This document shows, piece after piece, positions 1 to 6,765 of a DNA stretch of 64,000 bases (position 1 is its first letter; every line of letters starts with the position of its first letter). The translations under genes were made by a program, and so were the position numbers. Below the pieces are notes generated by a model. That model ran no database searches. It was not told the DNA's origin and saw only the letters and a list, made by a program, of their open reading frames with translations. Source of the stretch: Saccharicrinis sp963677655 (GTDB lineage Bacteria > Bacteroidota > Bacteroidia > Bacteroidales > Marinilabiliaceae); NCBI GenBank assembly GCA_963677655.1, contig OY782088.1, one strand, 5' to 3'.

Positions 1-510
1 TGAAGTTTTATCGATACATAATTTTTGACTATCGTAATCTATTAATGAATACTTAAAGATATAGTCTTCGTAAAATGTGTCCACCCAAATATTAGTAGTG
101 GTAACTAACTTCTCTAATTGGTTCTTTATGTGTATCTTAAGTAGTTCAATTGTGCTTTGATAATTAGGTTGTATGTTTAAGCTTAACCAATTGTGAAGTT
201 GGTTGTAATCTAAGTCGTTTAGAAGTTTTTGCTTGAAGCTGGCAAATAAGAGAGAAAATTGGTCTTCGTATATATAAATAGTCAACTTAGGATTATTTAT
301 AAATAATTCATGAATTGACAATGTAAATAATGTAATTTCATTTTTAAGGTTTCCAAGAATGTTGTTAATTTCAAATTGACTATTTGTTCCTTGGTTAGTG
401 TTGTTATAATAAAAATATTCTTTAAATGTCTTTACGCTATGGGTAATAGCTATACTTTCTTTACTTTCTTTACTTCTTATTATTGTTTTTATAAGACTTT
501 TCATATACAT
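1..510 (-). CDS. Unknown protein, 3'-truncated by window edge
   Basis: Reading the minus strand from the ATG at 510, or a second in-frame ATG at 504, gives 170 codons with no stop before the window edge. That is improbable by chance in such AT-rich DNA. The product starts MYMKSLIKTIIRSKESKES and is rich in Asn, Leu, Lys and aromatic residues. I see no signal peptide, membrane segment or motif that I recognise. It starts 2 bp after the integrase stop codon and is probably co-transcribed with it, so it is likely a gene of the same integrated element. No function can be assigned. The C-terminus lies outside the window. Confidence 0.6.
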   Translation of the reverse strand, partial: MYMKSLIKTIIRSKESKESIAITHSVKTFKEYFYYNNTNQGTNSQFEINNILGNLKNEITLFTLSIHELFINNPKLTIYIYEDQFSLLFASFKQKLLNDLDYNQLHNWLSLNIQPNYQSTIELLKIHIKNQLEKLVTTTNIWVDTFYEDYIFKYSLIDYDSQKLCIDKTS

Positions 511-512
511 GA

Positions 513-1640
513 TTATAAACTGATGGTCGGTATAATATTGGCGGCTTCTCGTTGTTTAGCATCAACTATTTTGGCATATATTTCAGTTGTTCTTAATTCC
601 TTATGTCCAAGACGCTTTGAGACGGTATAAATATCAGCTCCGTTTTCCAGCATCAGTACAGCATTTGTATGTCTTGAACTGTGGAACGTAAATTCACGGT
701 AAACCCCAGCATTATATGCCCATTTCATGAGGATGTTTGTTGTTTGTGCTGTATACTTTAGGTTTGGAATTACATTATCTTCAGGAGCACCTCTTTCTCC
801 TAATAAATCTCTGGCATTTTGACTAATATATAGATATTCCAAACCATCGGTTTTCTTTTGAGTAAAGACTATACGTAATTCATCTTCATTTTCACGAACT
901 TCTTTCCAAGTAAGTTTTTCTAAATCGGAATATCTTAAGCCAGTTAAGCATGCAAATAGAAAAGCTGTTTTGATGCTTGGTATTCTGCATTCTGCTTTAG
1001 CCAGTTTTTGCACTTCGCTATGAGTGAGGTAGGGGCGTTCGACTTCTGCTTTTGGAAAACCCTTTACTCTTTTTCCTGGATTTTCGAAAATTATTCTGTC
1101 ATCAAAAGCTTGGTTTAATGCAGCTTTTACTTTTGCAAAATATGTTAGTTTTGTATTAGGAGATAACTTTTTTCCTTGTGGTGTTGTCGCACTCTTATCA
1201 AGATAGTCCTTAAATTCTTTAACTTTTTCTACGGTAAAGTCTGTAAAAGTTAATTTTTCACCAAAAAAGTCAGTAAAGTGTTTATATGCACTATCCCAAT
1301 TACCATAATTTCCTTGGCTATCGAATCGCTCATCTGTAAGTTTTCTGAAATACTCTACGAAATTTGCATTAACTTTGATATGATTCTGGAAACCATATTT
1401 ACCAGAGTCGTATTCTGCTTGTTTTTTAGTCCTGATTTTTTCAGCTAAATCCTGATTTGTTTTGTTGTCTTGCTTTTGTTTGGGAGTTTTTGGTTTATCG
1501 TATAGATACAATTCAAGATTCTCAAATTCTCGATCATGTTTTATCTTACCATTTGAATCTTTTGTATACCCTTTATAGTATTCCAGGAACAAACTCCTTC
1601 GACCATCTTTTAGTTTACGCGATCTTAAATTTATTTTCAT
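513..1640 (-). CDS. Tyrosine recombinase / site-specific integrase
   Basis: This is a 375-residue integrase of the phage integrase (tyrosine recombinase) superfamily. An N-terminal arm-binding region and SAM-like core-binding domain (about residues 90-200) precede the catalytic domain. The full catalytic set is visible: Arg236 (TGLRYSDL), His320 and Arg323 (HSSRH), His346 (LGHKEL) and the nucleophile Tyr355 (EIYAKI). The start MKINLRSRKL at 1640 fits the usual beginning of Bacteroidota integrases better than the upstream in-frame Met at 1703, which would add a hydrophobic tail. The gene is intact and its 5' side faces the 3' end of mnmE, 208 bp away. It probably integrates and excises the element whose next gene begins 2 bp downstream. 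The enzyme class is certain; its target site is inferred. Confidence 0.95.
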   Translation of the reverse strand: MKINLRSRKLKDGRRSLFLEYYKGYTKDSNGKIKHDREFENLELYLYDKPKTPKQKQDNKTNQDLAEKIRTKKQAEYDSGKYGFQNHIKVNANFVEYFRKLTDERFDSQGNYGNWDSAYKHFTDFFGEKLTFTDFTVEKVKEFKDYLDKSATTPQGKKLSPNTKLTYFAKVKAALNQAFDDRIIFENPGKRVKGFPKAEVERPYLTHSEVQKLAKAECRIPSIKTAFLFACLTGLRYSDLEKLTWKEVRENEDELRIVFTQKKTDGLEYLYISQNARDLLGERGAPEDNVIPNLKYTAQTTNILMKWAYNAGVYREFTFHSSRHTNAVLMLENGADIYTVSKRLGHKELRTTEIYAKIVDAKQREAANIIPTISL

Positions 1641-1712
1641 CTTTTTACAATATTTGGTGAGAAACTGTAAAAATAAAGTAAAGAAATGTAAAATAAAATA
1701 CAATTGAAGTAA

Positions 1713-1727
1713 AATGTCTTAGACATT
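1713..1727. promoter_or_regulatory. 15-bp perfect palindrome upstream of integrase
   Basis: Two 7-bp arms (AATGTCT and AGACATT) surround a single T, 73 bp upstream of the chosen integrase start. Its position suggests an operator for control of the integrase. No cognate regulator is visible in the window. Confidence 0.3.
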
Positions 1728-1847
1728 AATTTGCGACTATATTTTATTGTGATGTATGTTAATGGGTTGTAAATCAGTGTGTATTTGACTTTATTATGAC
1801 TTCAGTTTACTTTGTTTGACCTATGCGAAAAATAGAAAACTCAATCA

Positions 1848-3263
1848 TTACTTTCCGATACAAAAGTTCTTAAAGATATTACCCAGTACTTCGTCAGTTT
1901 GTATCTCACCGCCTGTTATCTCACCTAAAAAGTACAGTACTTCTCTAATGTCCTGGGCAAGAAAATCTCCTGAAATACCAGAATGTAGTCCATCTATAAC
2001 TCTTGCTATTGATTCATGAGATCGTTTTAATGCCTCATAATGACGAGCATTGGTAACGATCACTTCGTCATTGTCTACGGCTTTAAGATTGATGGTTTTT
2101 ATTAGTTCTTCAGATAGTTGATCGATACCTATTTGTTTTTTAGCGGATAAGGTTACTATAGCATCAGAACCGGATAGCTCTTTAAATTTATTTTGATCAA
2201 AACGAGCGTTTATTTCATCCTCATTAAGCAAATCAATTTTATTGATTGCAACAATCAGTTGCTGACTGTCATTCATTTTGTTTTTAACATCCGCAATTGC
2301 TTCGTGAATTTTTTCATTTGGATCATTAATATCAAGCATTAATATAACAATTGAAGCTGACTCAATTTTGCTAAAAGTACGGTCAATACCTATGGTTTCA
2401 ATAGCATCAGTTGTTTTTCTGATTCCAGCAGTGTCAATAAAACGGAATGTAATTCCCTGAAGGTTTATGGTATCTTCGATAACATCACGGGTTGTACCAT
2501 GGATATCAGAAACAATAGCTCTGTCTTCTTGTAAAATAGTATTAAGAAGGGTAGATTTGCCTGCATTTGTGTGTCCAACAATGGCAACCGGTATACCATT
2601 TTTAATGGCATTACCTAAAGAGAAAGAGTTAATTAACTTAGAAAGCAATTGCTCTATTTCATTTACCAATTCAACCAGTTGTTGACGATCTGCAAATTCA
2701 ACATCTTCCTCACTAAAATCAAGCTCCAATTCAATTAATGAAATAAAGTTTAATAAACGCTCTCTTAAATGTATTAGTTCATTCGAAAATCCACCTTTCA
2801 TTTGCTGTAGCGCTACTCTACGGGCAGCTTCACTTTTAGAAGCAATTAAATCAGCAACAGCTTCAGCTTGAGATAAATCCATTTTACCATTCAAAAAAGC
2901 ACGCTGGGTAAACTCTCCAGGTCCAGCCAATTTAGCACCATTTTTAATAAATAATTCAAGTACTTTTTGTTGAATATATGGAGCGCCATGACAAGAAACT
3001 TCTACTGTATTTTCTCCTGTAAATGAATTAGGAGCTTTAAAGATACTAACCAATACTTCATCCAGTTCTTTATCGTTGTCAATTAAAGAACCAAAGTGTA
3101 CTGTATTAGCAGGTTGATCAATAAGCTTTTTACCGGCTTTAACCGATTTAAAAACTTTATCACAAATTACAATGCTATCCGGACCTGTTAATCTAATCAC
3201 GGCAATAGCACCTGCTCCTTGTGCTGTAGAAACAGCAACAATAGTATCTTCAAGATTTATCAT
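1848..3263 (-). CDS. mnmE: tRNA modification GTPase MnmE
   Basis: MnmE (TrmE) works with MnmG in the cytoplasm to place the carboxymethylaminomethyl group on U34 of certain tRNAs. The 471-residue product has normal length. It shows the N-terminal formyl-THF-binding domain, a helical domain with the Ras-like G domain inserted, and the terminal motif CIGK whose Cys is needed for modification. G-domain motifs are visible: GHTNAGKS near residue 230, the DIHGTTRD switch, DTAG and NKID. A promoter-like element lies about 20 bp upstream. The integrase gene lies beyond the 3' end, a position used as an attachment site by genomic islands elsewhere. Confidence 0.97.
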   Translation of the reverse strand: MINLEDTIVAVSTAQGAGAIAVIRLTGPDSIVICDKVFKSVKAGKKLIDQPANTVHFGSLIDNDKELDEVLVSIFKAPNSFTGENTVEVSCHGAPYIQQKVLELFIKNGAKLAGPGEFTQRAFLNGKMDLSQAEAVADLIASKSEAARRVALQQMKGGFSNELIHLRERLLNFISLIELELDFSEEDVEFADRQQLVELVNEIEQLLSKLINSFSLGNAIKNGIPVAIVGHTNAGKSTLLNTILQEDRAIVSDIHGTTRDVIEDTINLQGITFRFIDTAGIRKTTDAIETIGIDRTFSKIESASIVILMLDINDPNEKIHEAIADVKNKMNDSQQLIVAINKIDLLNEDEINARFDQNKFKELSGSDAIVTLSAKKQIGIDQLSEELIKTINLKAVDNDEVIVTNARHYEALKRSHESIARVIDGLHSGISGDFLAQDIREVLYFLGEITGGEIQTDEVLGNIFKNFCIGK

Positions 3264-3283
3264 TTCTATGCATTAATTTGCTG

Positions 3284-3291
3284 CAAAAATA
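3284..3291 (-). promoter_or_regulatory. Bacteroidota -7 element for mnmE
   Basis: On the minus strand this reads TATTTTTG, an exact match to TAnnTTTG, 21 bp upstream of the mnmE ATG. The expected transcription start would be near 3278. Confidence 0.5.
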
Positions 3292-3298
3292 CATAAAG

Positions 3299-3316
3299 CA
3301 TAGATTAAAATCTATG
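3299..3316. promoter_or_regulatory. 18-bp palindrome in mnmE promoter region
   Basis: Two 8-bp arms, CATAGATT and AATCTATG, flank AA. The palindrome sits in the spacer/-33 zone of the mnmE promoter described here. It could be an operator or simply an AT-rich hairpin. Confidence 0.3.
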
Positions 3317-3326
3317 ATAAAAATAA

Positions 3327-3358
3327 AAAAAGCAGAAATCATTTAATTTCTGCTTTTT
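3327..3358 (-). terminator. Rho-independent terminator after chemoreceptor gene
   Basis: A 13-bp stem (AAAAAGCAGAAAT with ATTTCTGCTTTTT) and a 6-nt loop lie between the chemoreceptor stop and mnmE. On the minus strand the stem ends in a U-rich tail. Confidence 0.75.
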
Positions 3359-3378
3359 CAATAAATCTAAAATGTATT

Positions 3379-5031
3379 TTATTTAACGTTCTCTATTTTT
3401 TTAGTTTTATTTTCTTGTGCATGTGAAGGTACTATCTCTGGAATATGCATGTCATGCAATTTTTTGTTTATTTCATTGATAGATTGGGGCTTTTGGGTCT
3501 TTTTTTTTAACCTCTTCTTTTTCTTCTTCTTTTTCTCATGCATCATTATATTTCCATCTACAGAAAAGAAATCTAACATTTTTTGCATTTCTATAGATTC
3601 ATTCTTTAATATATCAGATTCCTCTGACATATTCTCCGCCATCATAGCAATTCGTTGAGTATGTTCATTAAACTCTGTTACAGCAGTTGTTATTTGCGAA
3701 ACTTCGCTTTCCTGTTCTACTGCGTAGTTGGTTATTTTATGTATGTATTCTGTTGTTTTTTGACTTTCAGACAATATTCTCTTTAAACTATTGCCAGCCA
3801 ATCCTGAATATTCCTTTCCTTCTGCAGATATCGAATTAATATCAGCAGAAACATCCTGAGCTCGCTCTGCAAGTTCTCTAATGCCTTTTGCTACTACTCC
3901 AAAACCACGTCCGTGAATTCCTGCTTTTGCAGCTTCGATACTAGCATTTAAAGCCAATATATTTGTTTGTAAAGCAATTTCTTTAATATTCTGAGATTTA
4001 TCAATCAATTTGTCCATTACTTGCATGGCATGTTGTGTTTGATCCATCTCATTATCTATTGTTTCGGTTGATTTTTTATTGATACTGGCAATCTGTTGGG
4101 CATCATTAGCATTTTGACTAATAAGAGAAGCCATTTCTTCCATTGCCGCAGATAACTCTTCAGAAGAAGATGCCTGAGCAGAAGAAAATCCATTAAGTTT
4201 TAAAGCTTTGGTATTAAAGTTCTTACTCATCTCTTTAATGCTTTTAGAGGCGTGGTTTAATCGAATTACCATATCTTTGATAATTCCATTACTACTTCTA
4301 ATGCTATTGGCAAGTTGTCCAACTTCATCTTTTTGATTTAACTCAAAATCTTTATTTAATTCACCTTTGGCTTGCTGCTTTGCAAATTCTACCAATTGAT
4401 AAATAGGCTTTGTTAAAGTCATTGTTAAATATCGTGAAGCTATTAAACAAATAATGGTCAATAGTAATAAACCGCCAATTAAAATCATACTTGAATTTGA
4501 GGCTAATGTGATACTGTTGTTTACCGCCATTTCTGTTTGACGAAATAAAGTGCTGGATAATAATTGTGTAAGTAATATTCCATTATCCATGGAGTCATCT
4601 ATAAGAGATAAATTTTCCTGACCTGAATCCATCGCTGTTTGAGCTTCATTTACCAGAGCTGTAAATGAATTTAATTCAGACTCTAATACTTTTATTTGAT
4701 TGTTTAAAGATGGATCATGTTTTAATAATGATTTAACTTCTTCTAATATATTTTGTGTAAACTGTAGGTGAGTTAAACCATCATACAAAAATTGTTTTTC
4801 CTTGCTGTATCCATAACTTCTTAAATAGAATATAGCCTGTTGCCAATTTCTTTCTAATTCTGCAACTTTTATAACAGTAGGCAGTTGGTGTTCTGAAACA
4901 CTATTTGCTGAGCTTTTTATCGTATTCATCCTCAAAATGGCCATAGCTCCGAAAAGGATAAATATTGAAAGAAGAGCAGCAAAACTAATGGTTAGTTTTT
5001 GTGCAATTTTAAGATTCTTCCACTTCATCAT
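3379..5031 (-). CDS. Methyl-accepting chemotaxis protein with poly-Lys tail
   Basis: A 550-residue membrane chemoreceptor. After a cytoplasmic start (MMKWKNLKIAQKL) come TM1 (about 11-30), a four-helix-type extracytoplasmic sensor, TM2 (about 180-200), a HAMP domain and a long coiled-coil signalling domain. The conserved hairpin tip is near residue 357 (LQTNILALNASIEAAKAG). The receptor would control a CheA kinase; no che genes lie in this window. The C-terminal extension is unusual: after the signalling helix, about residues 500-550 contain an almost uninterrupted run of lysines followed by Pro/Gln-rich sequence, with no CheR-docking pentapeptide at the end. The start could be Met1 or Met2. 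Confidence 0.93.
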   Translation of the reverse strand: MMKWKNLKIAQKLTISFAALLSIFILFGAMAILRMNTIKSSANSVSEHQLPTVIKVAELERNWQQAIFYLRSYGYSKEKQFLYDGLTHLQFTQNILEEVKSLLKHDPSLNNQIKVLESELNSFTALVNEAQTAMDSGQENLSLIDDSMDNGILLTQLLSSTLFRQTEMAVNNSITLASNSSMILIGGLLLLTIICLIASRYLTMTLTKPIYQLVEFAKQQAKGELNKDFELNQKDEVGQLANSIRSSNGIIKDMVIRLNHASKSIKEMSKNFNTKALKLNGFSSAQASSSEELSAAMEEMASLISQNANDAQQIASINKKSTETIDNEMDQTQHAMQVMDKLIDKSQNIKEIALQTNILALNASIEAAKAGIHGRGFGVVAKGIRELAERAQDVSADINSISAEGKEYSGLAGNSLKRILSESQKTTEYIHKITNYAVEQESEVSQITTAVTEFNEHTQRIAMMAENMSEESDILKNESIEMQKMLDFFSVDGNIMMHEKKKKKKKRLKKKTQKPQSINEINKKLHDMHIPEIVPSHAQENKTKKIENVK

Positions 5032-5475
5032 AATACTTAGTAATAAAGTTTAAATAAATGATATTAATATTCCCTGTGTGTGTTGCTGTAAAGATATTTT
5101 AGCTAAATGGTATAGGTGTTAATCTAGTGTTAAACCATATTTATTGATGTATTAATGAATAGTAACGGTTAGAGTTTATGTTGTTTGAGAAAAATGAATA
5201 TCACTACTTAATTTTCGGAAAAGTTAAGCGAAGGTTAATAAAAAGTTAATTTAAAAATAAGATGAATTCCTGTGTTAAGTATTTTAATGAAAAGAAATGC
5301 TGATTTTTCAAAAAATAGAGATTAATGTTTAGTTGTTTTAAAGAAATATTCAATAATATTTAAAAAATGTTAAACAAAATTTCTGTTTTGAGGTTATTTA
5401 TTGTAAAGCTAATTGGGAGAATGAAAAAATTATTATAATTTACATATCTCAAATATTTAGATAAATATATATGTT
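5032..5475. other. 444-bp gene-free divergent region
   Basis: This lies between the divergent chemoreceptor and sucD genes. It is very AT-rich and has no open frame of note. On the minus strand, TATCTTTA at 5089-5096 is one base off the TAnnTTTG -7 consensus and may serve the chemoreceptor. I could not identify a clear sucD promoter or any RNA gene. Confidence 0.5.
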
Positions 5476-6351
5476 ATGAGTGTATTATTATCAGATAAAT
5501 CAAAAGTAATAGTTCAGGGATTCACAGGTAGTGAAGGAACTTTTCATGCTTCACAAATGATTGAATACGGTACTAATGTAGTAGGAGGGGTAACTCCGGG
5601 TAAAGGCGGTTCAACTCACCTTGATCTTCCTGTTTTTAATACAGTTAAAGAAGCTGTTGATAAAGTTGGTGCTGATGTATCAGTTATTTTTGTTCCTCCT
5701 GCCTTTGCTGCTGATGCAATAATGGAAGCTGCAGATGCTGGCATAAAAGTAGCTATTGCGATTACAGAGGGAATCCCTACAGCGGATATGGTTAAAGCAA
5801 AAGATTACTTAAAAGATAAGGATACACGATTAGTTGGGCCTAACTGCCCTGGGGTAATCTCACCTGGATTGGCAAAAGCAGGTATAATGCCTGGCTTTAT
5901 TCATAGCAAAGGTAAAATTGGTGTAGTTTCAAGATCAGGTACTTTAACTTATGAAGCTGTGGATCAGTTGACAAAAGAAGGTTTAGGTCAAAGTACATGT
6001 ATTGGAATTGGAGGGGATCCAATTATAGGAACTACTACTAAAGAAGCTGTAGAATTACTCATGAATGACCCTGAAACAGAAGGTATAATCATGATTGGAG
6101 AAATTGGGGGTAGTATGGAAACTGAAGCCGCCCGATGGATAAAAGATAATGGCACAAAACCTGTTGTAGGATTTATTGCAGGGCAAACAGCACCTAAAGG
6201 TCGTAGAATGGGCCATGCCGGTGCCATTATTGGAGGAACAGAAGATACTGCTGCAGCAAAGATGGAGGTGATGAAAGAATGTGGTCTTTATGTTGTAGAA
6301 TCGCCTGCAGATCTGGGTAGTACAATGGCTAAAGCATTGAAGTCAAATTAA
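5476..6351 (+). CDS. sucD: Succinate-CoA ligase subunit alpha
   Basis: SucD is the CoA-binding, phosphohistidine-bearing subunit of succinyl-CoA synthetase. With SucC it interconverts succinyl-CoA and succinate with nucleotide phosphorylation in the TCA cycle. The 291-residue length is standard. It has an N-terminal CoA-binding Rossmann domain (GFTGSEGTFHA), the central VGPNCPGVI segment and the catalytic His at about 247 in RRMGHAGAIIGG. No sucC lies beside it: the neighbours are a chemoreceptor and the feo operon, so the beta subunit must be encoded elsewhere. A terminator follows, so it is probably transcribed alone. Confidence 0.97.
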   Translation: MSVLLSDKSKVIVQGFTGSEGTFHASQMIEYGTNVVGGVTPGKGGSTHLDLPVFNTVKEAVDKVGADVSVIFVPPAFAADAIMEAADAGIKVAIAITEGIPTADMVKAKDYLKDKDTRLVGPNCPGVISPGLAKAGIMPGFIHSKGKIGVVSRSGTLTYEAVDQLTKEGLGQSTCIGIGGDPIIGTTTKEAVELLMNDPETEGIIMIGEIGGSMETEAARWIKDNGTKPVVGFIAGQTAPKGRRMGHAGAIIGGTEDTAAAKMEVMKECGLYVVESPADLGSTMAKALKSN

Positions 6352-6378
6352 AATATAAACATAACTATTAATGTATTT

Positions 6379-6410
6379 ACCCTTTGTTAATTAAGCAAAG
6401 GGTTTTTTTA
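6379..6410 (+). terminator. Rho-independent terminator after sucD
   Basis: Stem ACCCTTTG/CAAAGGGT with a 9-nt loop, followed by TTTTTTT, 28 bp after the sucD stop. Confidence 0.85.
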
Positions 6411-6490
6411 TATTACTTATCACATCTGTATTAATACAAGAATTGAAAATCGTGAATACAATTAAAATAGTAAATACGATATGAACAAAT

Positions 6491-6545
6491 AAAGTCAGGT
6501 CTGGATGAAACGCGAGTTAAAAGAAATATTTTGGACAGCTCTGAT
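6491..6545 (+). repeat. Dispersed ~55-bp repeat, copy 1
   Basis: This segment matches 37408-37462 in the same orientation. A 27-bp core is identical (6515-6541, beginning AGTTAAAAGAAATATTTTGG) and the flanks differ by a few substitutions. Both copies lie just beyond the 3' end of a minus-strand gene. Both can be read in one frame without stops as KSGL-E--VKRNILDSSD, which suggests the tail of a degraded coding or insertion sequence. Its nature is unknown. Confidence 0.7.
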
Positions 6546-6559
6546 TACTTATGATAATT

Positions 6560-6721
6560 CTACTTTTTATTATCTTCCATTAATACAATTTTAAAATTAC
6601 AAAGATTGCAATCATTGCAATTACAATGGGGTTTTTGCTTTTGCATTAGCTTCTTGTATAGTTTAAAGGAAATGGCAAATATTGACAATATAATAGTTAT
6701 AAGTGTTATTATAAGTTGCAT
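6560..6721 (-). CDS. FeoB-associated Cys-rich membrane protein
   Basis: A 53-residue protein. The first 20 or so residues form one membrane helix (MQLIITLITIILSIFAISF). A basic segment and a cysteine cluster (HCNCNDCNLCNFK) follow. This matches the small FeoB-associated Cys-rich membrane protein family found directly downstream of feoB. It starts 44 bp after the feoB stop on the same strand, so it probably belongs to the ferrous-iron uptake operon. The cysteines suggest iron binding or a partner role at the FeoB pore, but function is inferred. I reject the longer frame up to 6901, since that part overlaps feoB. Confidence 0.85.
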   Translation of the reverse strand: MQLIITLITIILSIFAISFKLYKKLMQKQKPHCNCNDCNLCNFKIVLMEDNKK

Positions 6722-6765
6722 GTTTACTGTATAAAAGATGTTTAATAAAGGTTTTGAGAGTGGGG

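Noticed and set aside
376..630. 84-codon plus-strand open frame
   Set aside because: It lies antisense to the end of the integrase gene and the start of the partial gene at 1-510, both of which have better support.
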